DNA of 64,000 nt. It comes from Nitrospira sp. BO4. GTDB lineage: Bacteria > Nitrospirota > Nitrospiria > Nitrospirales > Nitrospiraceae. Within the stretch, counting starts at the first letter, position 1, and each line of letters begins with the position of its first letter. Shown here in pieces: positions 1-7,931 of this stretch. Location: the NCBI GenBank assembly GCA_030144965.1, contig JAMPUU010000010.1:62001-126000 (forward strand), given 5' to 3'. The translations under genes and the position numbers were made by a program. The notes beneath the pieces were generated by a model, which searched no databases, was not told the origin of the DNA, and was given only the letters and a program-made list of their open reading frames with translations.

Positions 1-87
1 CGACGTCATGAGGTCTGCGACGCCGTTCGTCAACGCAGATGAGCCTTCACGTGATTCGGGCCCAGAAATTGGCCTGAGCTGCTTCAT
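1..87 (-). CDS. MotB/ZorB/OmpA-like partner protein, N-terminus only (cut by window edge)
   Basis: Only the first 29 codons are inside the window. The ATG at 87-85 overlaps the stop of the upstream membrane protein as ATGA, so the two are translationally coupled. The visible N-terminus is polar and ends in VADLMTS, which resembles the ...DLMT(A/S)L... entry into the single membrane helix of MotB, ZorB and related OmpA-domain proteins. Family knowledge: such proteins pair with a MotA/ExbB/ZorA channel subunit and anchor it to peptidoglycan. The OmpA domain itself is off-window, so the assignment rests on the coupling and the N-terminal motif. Confidence 0.55.
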   Translation of the reverse strand, partial: MKQLRPISGPESREGSSALTNGVADLMTS

Positions 88-1313
88 CGGGTGGGAGCCT
101 CTTTATGTAAAACTTGCCGTTGCTCAGTATCGTCCGCTTTCTGTTGTCGTGGCGCCTGCTCGACCGTATTGGCCATGTGGTTCCTGAGTTCCTTGAACAT
201 GGTTTCAATTTCGGGTTGAGACAGCTGTACCGGGGACGGCTGTCCCTTAATCGAACGGTTAAGCTCCTGAATGGCTTCCATCAACGGCTTGATCATCGGC
301 TTCAACGCCCGCTGAACCTCGTGACCAATCTCTCCCGGCAAATCGTCGAGCTTCAGCGGTGAATGTTTGGCGCTCAGCCCTGTGAGAGCTTGAGAGGCTG
401 AAGTCAGGGCCGCGACTGTCGCTCCGAGTCGCTGCTGCACAACTTCGACCAACTGGTTCGCAGTGTCGGATTGGACGGGGCTGACTATGGGGGTCGGAGG
501 CCCATTCGGCAAGGAAGATGGTCGTACTTCCTGACCGGCAGCTTTCTGAGGAAACATTTCATCAAGGAGCGATATGCATTCCCGATACCGGTTGTCCAGT
601 CGATACCAGATCGAGGTTTCGAGGATGGTAAAGACATTCGCGCACGCCAGACCGACAATTGATGTCACAAACTTACCGGAGAGGCCATTGATGAGCCCTT
701 GGATTCCATCAATCTGTGATCCATTCGCATGCAGTTTGCTGAGACCGATCAAAATGGCAAAAAACGTGAACATCAAACCCATCCCTGTCAGGAAGGAAGG
801 GAGTTGCCTGAAGAAGCGGACATTGAGATGGCTGGCGCAGAGCGCTTCGAACGAGAAAAAGTCAGCGGCGGAACGATGGCTATGGACAGTCGGCTCGAGA
901 AACCAGGCAGTTTGCTCAACCGTGAGGGACTTTCGGTATGACAGCCATTCTTTTGAAAAAGCCGGCTCCGAGCGCATCGCTCGATCCAGCGTTTCCAGAT
1001 CATCTAGATCGCGGCGAGCTTCAGGTGACTGATCGGGGCGTACCTGTCGTTTAGCCAAGGCCGGAACCACGAGCCAGTCTGCGGACGCCCGTTGCCGTGC
1101 CAATGCCAGAGGCGCGACGGACGAGTGGAATCTCAAGAGTGTATGGCGAATCCGCACTAAGCCTCGTATGAGCGCCGCACTATGCCAGAGACAGAGGACG
1201 ATGATCGAGGCAGCCCCGATCCAGCTCAGCATGGGACTCTGAAGCCCACCGGCTATCGCAACATCTTGACTGAGAAGCCGCCAAAGCTCGGCGAGCAGGC
1301 TCAATTCATTCAT
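84..1313 (-). CDS. MotA/TolQ/ExbB-family membrane protein, ZorA-like
   Basis: 409 residues. Membrane helices at about 29-49, 171-193 and 213-235. The last two carry the glycine-rich LPSFLTGMGLMFTFFAILIGL and GLSGKFVTSIVGL segments typical of the MotA/TolQ/ExbB fold, and most like the ZorA branch, where a long cytosolic stretch separates helix 1 from helices 2-3. After residue about 255 the chain is soluble and helix-rich (polar, Leu/Gln rich). It is shorter than well-known ZorA proteins, which have a long tail. The start is supported by GAGG 8 bases upstream of ATG. The stop overlaps the next gene, so it forms a two-protein proton- or ion-driven complex in the inner membrane. Alternatives are an orphan ExbB/MotA motor unrelated to defence. 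The partner genes that would decide are off-window. Confidence 0.7.
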   Translation of the reverse strand: MNELSLLAELWRLLSQDVAIAGGLQSPMLSWIGAASIIVLCLWHSAALIRGLVRIRHTLLRFHSSVAPLALARQRASADWLVVPALAKRQVRPDQSPEARRDLDDLETLDRAMRSEPAFSKEWLSYRKSLTVEQTAWFLEPTVHSHRSAADFFSFEALCASHLNVRFFRQLPSFLTGMGLMFTFFAILIGLSKLHANGSQIDGIQGLINGLSGKFVTSIVGLACANVFTILETSIWYRLDNRYRECISLLDEMFPQKAAGQEVRPSSLPNGPPTPIVSPVQSDTANQLVEVVQQRLGATVAALTSASQALTGLSAKHSPLKLDDLPGEIGHEVQRALKPMIKPLMEAIQELNRSIKGQPSPVQLSQPEIETMFKELRNHMANTVEQAPRQQKADDTEQRQVLHKEAPTR

Positions 1314-1596
1314 TGATATGACCTCACGGTCTCTCCAGTTCCCAGGGCGCCGGATTGGAAAACTTGCTCATCTCCCTCAACTTCCATGCCAGACAGAGCG
1401 GTCGATAGATGGCCCGGTGTCGTCGCATTCTCGAGAGAATACGGCAGCTCATAGGAAATTCTTGCCGGAAGCGCGGCAAATTCTATCGGGAGTGCAGCAC
1501 CGTGCTCGTCGTCGGAGCAGAACCGCAAGTTGCTTTCTGGAGGGGCGACCCTGGTGTATGATCACCTGGCTTTGTCAGACGAGGGGAGGCAGCGCC

Positions 1597-1794
1597 ATGC
1601 ACTTCGTCCGAATCGGAAACCGTGCGGTCAATCTCGATCTCGTCGCTCACTGTGAAGTGCAGATCTGGCATGACACCGTGTCGGTTAAGGTCTTCATGAC
1701 GGGATCGGCCAATAACACTCCCGTGGTCCTCAATGAAGAGGAAGCGAAGCTGTTCTGGAAGTACATTGAATATGTCGCAGAGAAGCCGGTTTAG
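1597..1794 (+). CDS. small conserved-looking protein of unknown function (65 aa)
   Basis: The ATG at 1597 follows a strong ribosome site (GAGGGGAGG, 7 bases upstream), which decides this start over a longer upstream reading. The product starts MHFVRIGNRAVNLDLV and looks like a small beta-sheet domain ending in a helix (EEEAKLFWKYIEYVA). It has no signal peptide or membrane helix. It stands alone between the minus-strand membrane protein and a lipoprotein gene. I do not recognise a family. Confidence 0.6.
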   Translation: MHFVRIGNRAVNLDLVAHCEVQIWHDTVSVKVFMTGSANNTPVVLNEEEAKLFWKYIEYVAEKPV

Positions 1795-1976
1795 TCATGC
1801 CTGTGTTTACCGGCCAGTCTCTTCGTTTTTCCACGCGGTGCCGTCTCTGGCCCCTTTCCAGATTCACCGGACAAAATTTGTCACACTCGATTGCAGAATG
1901 GTTTTCGTGCTATGGTTGAGTTCTGTTCCCTGCGTTTGCAGGCTGGGAAAGGCGACAAAGAGGAGCGCCAGTTCTG

Positions 1977-2318
1977 ATGGCCTTAAGAATGCGTCTAAAT
2001 CGAGCTACCGTGGTCATGTGTGCGTTGCTAGGGATAACCGGATGCGCCAGTGAATTCACTGTTTTCAGCGCTGCAGGAGATCCACTTCTGATTTCACGTC
2101 GCGGATTTACACCCGATGAATGTACCGAGAAGGTTAAGGACGACGCCGCTCGCTTGGGCGTCACGTTGCGGTATGTTCATATACGTGGGAACACCGTTGG
2201 TCGTTCACTCATGTGGCCCTTTGAACCGGGATACGCCTGTGAGGCGGCGATAGGCCCGGAGCAGGGTCCGATCGGCACCTACCCAGGTGGCCTGCCTACC
2301 ATTTCTCGCGGTTCATGA
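1977..2318 (+). CDS. small putative lipoprotein
   Basis: 113 residues. A short basic N-terminus (ALRMRLNR) is followed by a hydrophobic segment and the lipobox-like LLGITGC at about residues 17-23, so the mature protein should start at Cys23 with a lipid anchor. The mature part (about 90 residues) has one further pair of cysteines (DECTEK and YACEAA), which may form a disulphide. GAGGAG lies upstream, although at a slightly long distance. A second ATG four codons in is an alternative start. Function unknown; it is probably envelope-located. Confidence 0.75.
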   Translation: MALRMRLNRATVVMCALLGITGCASEFTVFSAAGDPLLISRRGFTPDECTEKVKDDAARLGVTLRYVHIRGNTVGRSLMWPFEPGYACEAAIGPEQGPIGTYPGGLPTISRGS

Positions 2319-2450
2319 TTGAATAGTTCGCATGCCCGCCCCTTTTTCCCCATTGAGCGAGTTGGTACGGTATAAACGCTGAAGGTCTAGTCTCCTTCTA
2401 TTGTGTCTTTTCAGTCGTTCCAAGGGCATATCACCACTTCGGCGATTTGC

Positions 2451-2478
2451 TTGTTGAATCATGGTCTTAGGCTATACT
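2451..2478 (+). promoter_or_regulatory. candidate sigma70-type promoter for the REC-GGDEF gene
   Basis: TTGTTG (2451-2456), a 16-base spacer and TATACT (2473-2478) lie 38 bases before the diguanylate cyclase start. The -10 is good and the -35 moderate. Confidence 0.45.
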
Positions 2479-2516
2479 TGTTAGAGGCCTAGGAAAGAGG
2501 TCGTACCGAAAGCGCC

Positions 2517-3437
2517 ATGATCAAGATCCTATTGGTCGAAGACAACGACATCGACGCGCGCCTGACACAGGACATCCTCACGGAATGGAACCTTGAGGAA
2601 TTCAATGTCACCCATGTGACCCGCTTGAGCGATGCCTTTTCACAGCTGGCACGCGCGCGCTTTGATGCCGTCCTCTTGGATCTGTCACTCCCCGACGGCT
2701 ATGGGCTGTCAACCGTGCGTCAAATGCATGTCGCGAACCCTACGATTGCCATCATCGTGCTCAGCGGGCTCAGCGATCAGACGCTCGCCCTACAGGCTGT
2801 CCAAAACGGGGCACAGGATTATCTCGTCAAGGGAGAGGGGCAATCGGAGCTCTTGGCTCGCTCCATCCGTTACGCCATCGAACGCAAGCGAGCCGAAGAG
2901 CGGCTGACCTACCTTGCCCAGTACGATCAATTGACCGGTCTTGTAAACCGCACGTTGTTTCGCGATCGCCTCATTCAAGCCATGGCCAGGAGCAAACGGC
3001 TCCAACAACCGCTCAGTCTCATGTTGCTTGACCTCGATCAGTTCAAGCCGGTGAACGACACCCTTGGCCATGACGTCGGGGATCAGGTTTTAAAAGTAGT
3101 CGCCACGCGATTACAAGATTGTGTACGCGAAGTTGACACAGTGGCACGCATGGGAGGAGATGAATTCACGATTATCCTTGAAGGTCTGACGTGCGAAGAA
3201 GATATCACGCTGGTCGCGCAGCGAATCACCAAATCCTTGGCGGAACCGTTTCACCTTGGAGACCATCAGGCATTGATCGGAGTCAGCATCGGCATTACTG
3301 TCTATCCGACCGACGATCACGACATTGATGAGCTGCTGAAGCATGCCGATGCCGCAATGTATCGGGCGAAACAGCAAGGTGGAAGCGCGTTTCAGTTCCA
3401 CATTCCGAACGACTCCCCTTCCTCAACTCTGCTTTAG
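2517..3437 (+). CDS. response regulator with diguanylate cyclase output (REC-GGDEF)
   Basis: 306 residues. The receiver domain spans about 1-120 with acidic pocket E8-D9, phospho-acceptor D55 (LLDLSLP), S83 in the Thr/Ser switch position and K105. A short helical linker leads to a GGDEF domain at about 132-300. The active-site motif is intact (RMGGDEF, residues 213-217), and the RxxD product-inhibition I-site (R204-D207) sits exactly five residues upstream. By family knowledge it makes cyclic di-GMP from two GTP when phosphorylated and is feedback-inhibited. No histidine kinase is adjacent, so the input is unknown. Cytoplasmic. Confidence 0.93.
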   Translation: MIKILLVEDNDIDARLTQDILTEWNLEEFNVTHVTRLSDAFSQLARARFDAVLLDLSLPDGYGLSTVRQMHVANPTIAIIVLSGLSDQTLALQAVQNGAQDYLVKGEGQSELLARSIRYAIERKRAEERLTYLAQYDQLTGLVNRTLFRDRLIQAMARSKRLQQPLSLMLLDLDQFKPVNDTLGHDVGDQVLKVVATRLQDCVREVDTVARMGGDEFTIILEGLTCEEDITLVAQRITKSLAEPFHLGDHQALIGVSIGITVYPTDDHDIDELLKHADAAMYRAKQQGGSAFQFHIPNDSPSSTLL

Positions 3438-3472
3438 CCGACGAGGCGATTCCTTGCGGCTCCGGACTGTTT

Positions 3473-4264
3473 TTACCGGCCGATCTGAGCAAGCGGTTGA
3501 TCGGAGACTGAATAGGCCCCAAGGGGATTGGGTTCGAGTCGATTCATCATGGAAAGCTCAGACGGCGACGGGTTGGGCTGTGAATCGGGTGTCAGAAGAA
3601 TCCCCCAGTGCTGGTTATTTTGACAGATATTGTCCGCCATCAATGCGCCGCCGTGGTGGAACAGCAGGATGCCGCTCAGCATATTTCCTTCACACTGATT
3701 CCGGACCAGTTCAGGACGGCTGCCCTGATCGCGGACCGCGATACCAAAATGGTGATTGTCGAGGCAACGGTTATCGGCCACTCGTGGTTGCGCACCGGCA
3801 AACACGAAAATGCCGGACTCGCGATTGCGGCACACCTCGTTTTCCGCGAATATCGCACGACATTCGGGTCCATACAGGACGACACCGGACAAGATCCCTT
3901 CCATCGCCCGGCATTGGGTGATGAGACACGTGGAATTGAGCACGTTGATGGCTGAGTGTTGGTCGCTGCCGATATAGCGGAATGTCATGCCGGTTATCAA
4001 TCCTTCCGGCACCTCTTGGAGATAGAGCGGCCCTCCACGCCGCCAGAAGATATGGACCCGGTCTCGTCCGGCTCCAAGAAGCCGGACCGGCCGTTGACTG
4101 ACGAAAACCTTATCCTCGTAGATCCCCGGACGAACATACACCTGATCCGATTCACCCATATCCTTAATCGCTGCGCTTGGTAGGGGATAGCAACCTGGAT
4201 CGGTGCCGTCGACGATCAAGGTTCTGCCTCCCAATGGATTGGCTGGAATTGACTCCTCATGCAT
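3473..4264 (-). CDS. right-handed beta-helix repeat protein (NosD/pectate-lyase-like fold)
   Basis: I chose the ATG at 4264 because GGGGAGAG lies 6 bases before it; an upstream in-frame start at 4300 lacks such a site. The protein (263 residues) opens with a region typical of parallel beta-helix proteins (DQVYVRPGIYEDKVFVSQRPVRLLGAG) followed by repeated coils with Asn/Gly turns (NVLNSTCLITQCRA, ENEVCRNRESGIFV, DNRCLDNHHFGIAV, RNQCEGNMLSGILL, DNICQNNQHWGILL). Family members bind or modify polysaccharides, or serve as scaffolds. No signal peptide is visible and no catalytic residues can be assigned, so the function is open. Confidence 0.85.
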   Translation of the reverse strand: MHEESIPANPLGGRTLIVDGTDPGCYPLPSAAIKDMGESDQVYVRPGIYEDKVFVSQRPVRLLGAGRDRVHIFWRRGGPLYLQEVPEGLITGMTFRYIGSDQHSAINVLNSTCLITQCRAMEGILSGVVLYGPECRAIFAENEVCRNRESGIFVFAGAQPRVADNRCLDNHHFGIAVRDQGSRPELVRNQCEGNMLSGILLFHHGGALMADNICQNNQHWGILLTPDSQPNPSPSELSMMNRLEPNPLGAYSVSDQPLAQIGR

Positions 4265-4538
4265 CACATTCTCTCCCCGGATTACTGATATCTCTAACAA
4301 CTCTGAAGATCAACGGAGCGTATTGAGCACTGGACATACCCGTTGATGTAAGGGAGCTTTTCGTACAAATCTGTGTCTTTCGTCTGCGAGCCTATTGAAA
4401 CCTCTGAAACCGATGGATCTCATGCCCATATAACATCAGGTTATTCAAGCGGTTCTGATCTTCGACTGACCTGGACCATGGCATACCGATTGCGAGCATA
4501 GCCCCCTCGACTCTGGTTTGAGGAGATGGAGGGCCACT

Positions 4539-5030
4539 ATGGCGCAGAACACTATCCGAATTCTCATACTCCTATCAATGTTCTTATCAGCGAGCCCATC
4601 TTTCGCTGCCCCCGCCCAGAGGCAGGATACGACCCGTCACCTCTATGATCGTGTCATGGATGAATTCAAACACCGCGACTACGAAGCGGCGATGGCAGGC
4701 TTTCTACTGTTCATCGAGTTGCACAGTGAGTCCGCACTCGCGGCCAACGCACAGTATTGGATCGGAGAATGTCAGTATCGTATGGGGCGGTACCGCGATG
4801 CGCTGAAGTCGTTCTATGACGTCGTATCAAATTACCCGCTCAGTCCGAAGTTGGCGGCGTCCACATTGAAGCTCGGCCAGACCTACACCAAATTGGGCGA
4901 TCACGAAAAAGCGAGGCTCATGTTCGACCGCGTCGTGGATCAATACCCGGATAGCTCCGAAGCGGAACTTGCCCGAAAAACCATCGAGGCAATAACGCGC
5001 GCCGAAGAAGCCACCACCGCATCGCCGTAG
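4539..5030 (+). CDS. periplasmic tetratricopeptide-repeat protein, CpoB/YbgF-like
   Basis: The ATG at 4539 is preferred (GGAGGG 6 bases before it, and the signal peptide begins there). Residues 1-24 form a signal peptide ending ...SPSFAA. The rest contains three TPR-like units (YDRVMDEFKHRDYEAAMAGFLLFIELH, AQYWIGECQYRMGRYRDALKSFYDVVSNYP, ASTLKLGQTYTKLGDHEKARLMFDRVVDQYP), the arrangement of the C-terminal domain of CpoB, which works with Tol-Pal in cell division. The N-terminal trimerising coil of CpoB is missing and no tol/pal genes are nearby, so it may be a general TPR adaptor. Confidence 0.8.
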   Translation: MAQNTIRILILLSMFLSASPSFAAPAQRQDTTRHLYDRVMDEFKHRDYEAAMAGFLLFIELHSESALAANAQYWIGECQYRMGRYRDALKSFYDVVSNYPLSPKLAASTLKLGQTYTKLGDHEKARLMFDRVVDQYPDSSEAELARKTIEAITRAEEATTASP

Positions 5031-5067
5031 AGACCGGCCCGCTCGATGAAGGCGGATCGCTTGTTTT

Positions 5068-5577
5068 CTATTCCTCTGCGTTCATCCCCAATTGGGCGGC
5101 GAGGTCTGGCAAAGAGTAGGTTTTCTTCGATCGCAACTTCATCAGCTTGATTCCGGCCGCATCGAGGACCGATTCGATGACGCGCTGCCGTTCTGCTTGA
5201 TGGGGTTGCGGTGACTCCTGTTCAATCTGCACCACCTGCTCGACATGGCAGGATCCTGGATGGACCAAAGCAAAATCGACTCGTTTGAGCGCGAGATGGC
5301 GCAGAACATGAGAACGCACCGTGTCAGGGGCATCAACGGCTATGAAGGACCATAACGGCACTTGAGTAAAGACCAGGTACTGCTCCTGGACAACCATCCG
5401 CAGAAGATTATACAGAGCCACCTCTTCTTCTACGATCAACGGGGCGGGACTGATGACGGCGTCCGGAGGAATCACAAACGGCACGAGCTGTCGGCTGCTT
5501 CGACGGAATCTCTTCCGATACAGCCAAATGCCGACGATCACTGCAAGGGCCACCGCCCCGACGAGAACGATCTTCAT
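5068..5577 (-). CDS. membrane-anchored DUF2726-family protein
   Basis: 169 residues. One membrane helix at about 2-20 (IVLVGAVALAVIVGIWLY), followed by KRFRR. A soluble domain at about 45-165 matches the DUF2726 pattern: E..LYNLLRMVV...YLVFTQVPLWSFI, then a restriction-endonuclease-like core with RVDFALVHP and a QIEQE segment. The gene follows anmK by 5 bases, so they are co-transcribed. In known DUF2726 proteins the fold is related to nuclease-like domains, but the function is unproven. Confidence 0.75.
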   Translation of the reverse strand: MKIVLVGAVALAVIVGIWLYRKRFRRSSRQLVPFVIPPDAVISPAPLIVEEEVALYNLLRMVVQEQYLVFTQVPLWSFIAVDAPDTVRSHVLRHLALKRVDFALVHPGSCHVEQVVQIEQESPQPHQAERQRVIESVLDAAGIKLMKLRSKKTYSLPDLAAQLGMNAEE

Positions 5578-5582
5578 CGCCG

Positions 5583-6773
5583 TTACTTTCGCCCTTTACG
5601 TGGATGTAGTCGCTCGAACCACCGCGGGCCGCTTGGGACGATGCACCCCAACAGCCTAGGGAAGGCCGCTCCTGTGACCGAAGGGACATTCCCACACTGC
5701 TCCATCACGGTCTGATACGCTAAAACAGCAAAGGCCACCGACTCGAGCGCCTTGCTGTCCCAACCGTGCGACTCAAAGGTCGTGACCGGAACCGGCGCAA
5801 AGACCTCCGTCAAATGTCCCATGATCGCCCGGTTCTTGACGCCTCCTCCACCGACGATCACTTCATCAATGCCACCTTTGACCCATCGCCGCGCCGTACC
5901 CACTGCCTCCGCCGTCCAGCGGCTGCATGTAGCCAGCAGATCTTCAACCGGCAATTTGCGGGTTTGTTGCCAGGTGAGCAAGTCGTCCAACATCTTTGCG
6001 CCAAACGCTTCCCGCCCTGTTGATTTCGGTGGCGCCTGAGACAGATAAGGATGCGCGAGCAGTTTGGCCAACAATCTCGAATCAACCTGTCCTCGGGCAG
6101 CCAGCCGCCCTTCACGGTCCATCGAGGACCGACCATTTGTGGCTCGGACCATGATGCCGTCCAGAACCATATTCGCCGGGCCAGTGTCGAATGCGGCCAG
6201 TCCCACGGTTCCTGATCGCCGTGGAAGGTATGTGACATTGCTGATGCCGCCAAGATTCACGATGAGTCGCGCCCGGCGAGGATGTTGAAACAGCAAGGCA
6301 TGCACTCCCGGTGTGAGCGGTGCTCCTTGCCCTCCGGCCGCGATGTCGCGCGGACGGAAATTGGCTACCGTCGTAATGCCCGTGCGTTCGGCAATCACGG
6401 CGGGCTCAGCAATCTGCAGGGTGGAGCGTATCGAGCCGACACCGGTATCCTTGATGCCATTGGGAAGGTGGTGCACAGTCTGACCATGGGATCCAATCAG
6501 GTCCACGTCCCCTTCGGTCAGGTGAGCCGCACGGATGACGCCCAACGCTGCGTCGGCGAACCATTCGCCCAACAACGCATTCAGGTGGCAAATATCCGTC
6601 ACGGTCCCGGAAACCGATGCTGAGAGAATTCGTTGTTGCAGCGAGCGCGGATAGGGAAGTGAATGAAACGCAACCATCTCGACGTGAATGGCGGCTTTCC
6701 GACGATCAATCGAGACCAGCGCAGCGTCGACTCCGTCAGCTGAAGTGCCCGACATCAATCCAACAACGTTCAT
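5583..6773 (-). CDS. anmK: anhydro-N-acetylmuramic acid kinase
   Basis: 396 residues, normal family length. It starts MNVVGLMSGTSADGVDAALV, the ATP-binding signature of AnmK, and contains SHGQTVHH, AVIAERTGITTVANFRPRDIAAGGQGAPL and VIVGGGGVKNRAIM, all diagnostic. The enzyme cleaves the 1,6-anhydro ring of anhydro-MurNAc and phosphorylates it to MurNAc-6-phosphate during peptidoglycan recycling in the cytoplasm. It is divergent from the metal importer operon and is followed by the DUF2726 gene. No other recycling genes are nearby. Confidence 0.96.
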   Translation of the reverse strand: MNVVGLMSGTSADGVDAALVSIDRRKAAIHVEMVAFHSLPYPRSLQQRILSASVSGTVTDICHLNALLGEWFADAALGVIRAAHLTEGDVDLIGSHGQTVHHLPNGIKDTGVGSIRSTLQIAEPAVIAERTGITTVANFRPRDIAAGGQGAPLTPGVHALLFQHPRRARLIVNLGGISNVTYLPRRSGTVGLAAFDTGPANMVLDGIMVRATNGRSSMDREGRLAARGQVDSRLLAKLLAHPYLSQAPPKSTGREAFGAKMLDDLLTWQQTRKLPVEDLLATCSRWTAEAVGTARRWVKGGIDEVIVGGGGVKNRAIMGHLTEVFAPVPVTTFESHGWDSKALESVAFAVLAYQTVMEQCGNVPSVTGAAFPRLLGCIVPSGPRWFERLHPRKGRK

Positions 6774-6861
6774 CTGCAGTATCCTTTCGCAACCATACGA
6801 ATCCCCTAGACCGGCGGGTGCGCTACGCTAATCGAACTGGCGCGTATGGTCAAGGAGGCGA

Positions 6862-6966
6862 ATGGACAGGGCCTATGAGGGGGGGTGCCGCCGTCACGAT
6901 GTCGTTGACACCGCAAAACTTGGATGTTACCGTCCCCGCCGATGTTTTTGGTCAACCACGTGCTGA
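6862..6966 (+). CDS. possible Cys-rich leader peptide upstream of and overlapping znuA
   Basis: A 34-codon reading frame begins at the ATG at 6862, 4 bases after AAGGAGG (6852-6858), the best ribosome site in this intergenic region. It ends with TGA at 6964-6966, after the znuA start (6924 or 6942), in a different frame. The peptide contains four cysteines and one histidine (GGCRRHD, LGCYRPRRCF, terminal C). znuA itself has no visible ribosome site, so coupling through this frame is plausible. It may equally be a chance frame; there is no conservation evidence here. Confidence 0.3.
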   Translation: MDRAYEGGCRRHDVVDTAKLGCYRPRRCFWSTTC

Positions 6967-7883
6967 AACGACCCGTCTCCGTTCTCATCGCCTTTCTGGC
7001 CGGCTTCGTTCCCTCCCTTACCCCTGTTACAGAAGCTCGCGACCCGATTCCCATAGTCGTCACGATTCCTGTCCTGAAGGACTTGGCCGAACAGGTCGGC
7101 GGCCCCTATGTACGGGTCACATCTTTGTTGAGTGGCTACGAGAACGAACACACCTATTCGCCCAAGCCCACCGATCTAATCGCAGTCCGGAAGGGCAGGG
7201 TGCTGTTCGAGATCGGCCTCGGACTCGAGGTCTGGGTTTCGTCGCTGGTAAAAAATGCCGGGAGTCCGTCGTTACGCGTCATCACGACATCCCAGGGGGT
7301 GGGGCTGATTCACGATGGTTCGGATTCTCATGACGAGCTGCACAAGGGCGAAAAAGAAACCGAGCCTGGCGGGAATCCACATATCTGGCTGGACCCTGAG
7401 AACGTCGCCATCATGCTGCGCCACATCACTGAAGCCCTGATAGAGGTTGATCCGGGTCACACAGCCGAATTCCGAGCAAATCAAGCGACGTATCTTCACC
7501 GGTTGGGCCAGTTGCAAAAAGAACTTTCGGATCGCACTCAGCTGTTATCCGATCGACGTTTCATCGCACACCATTCAGCCTGGCCCTATTTAGCGAAGCG
7601 ATTTGGCCTCGAAATTGTCGGCACGATTCACATGCAGTCGGGCACAGAACCATCGGCCTTTCACCTGCAATCTCTCATCGAAAAGATCAGAAAGGAGAAT
7701 ATCAGGGTTATCGTCTCTGAGATTCAGCTCAGCCAACGCCTCCCGGAACTTCTTGCGAGAGAAACCAAAGCCCGCGTCGTGGTCCTGACGACGATGCCGG
7801 GAGGTGTATCGGGAACTGAGACCTACCTCGACATGCTTCGTTATAATGTGCTCCAATTAGCCGGCGCGTTGGAAACGACGTAA
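6924..7883 (+). CDS. znuA: metal ABC transporter substrate-binding protein (ZnuA/TroA family)
   Basis: 319 residues counted from the ATG at 6924; ATG 6942 (MFLVNHV) is equally possible and neither has a ribosome site. A signal peptide runs to about ...PVTEA-RD. The TroA-type metal ligands are visible: H in ENEHTYSPKP, H in NPHIWLDPENV, HHSAWPYLAKRFGLE and a C-terminal acidic site. A short His/Asp/Glu loop (HDGSDSHDELHKGEKE) lies before the second ligand, as in zinc-specific members. The protein captures Zn2+ (or Mn2+) in the periplasm for the following ATPase and permease. Metal identity is inferred. Confidence 0.88.
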   Translation: MLPSPPMFLVNHVLKRPVSVLIAFLAGFVPSLTPVTEARDPIPIVVTIPVLKDLAEQVGGPYVRVTSLLSGYENEHTYSPKPTDLIAVRKGRVLFEIGLGLEVWVSSLVKNAGSPSLRVITTSQGVGLIHDGSDSHDELHKGEKETEPGGNPHIWLDPENVAIMLRHITEALIEVDPGHTAEFRANQATYLHRLGQLQKELSDRTQLLSDRRFIAHHSAWPYLAKRFGLEIVGTIHMQSGTEPSAFHLQSLIEKIRKENIRVIVSEIQLSQRLPELLARETKARVVVLTTMPGGVSGTETYLDMLRYNVLQLAGALETT

Positions 7884-7931
7884 CAGCATTCAGGACATTC
7901 GTTTCTATCGTCGGAAGGAGCTTTGGAATAC

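Noticed and set aside
1310-1528. 72-codon minus-strand frame whose stop overlaps the start of the MotA/ZorA-like gene as ATGA
   Set aside because: The ATGA overlap is attractive, but the product is unpatterned, has no ribosome site I can see, and the region also overlaps another unlikely frame. Kept only as a note.
3520-3545. T-loop-like GGTTCGAGTC
   Set aside because: It falls inside the beta-helix gene and lacks the other tRNA arms.
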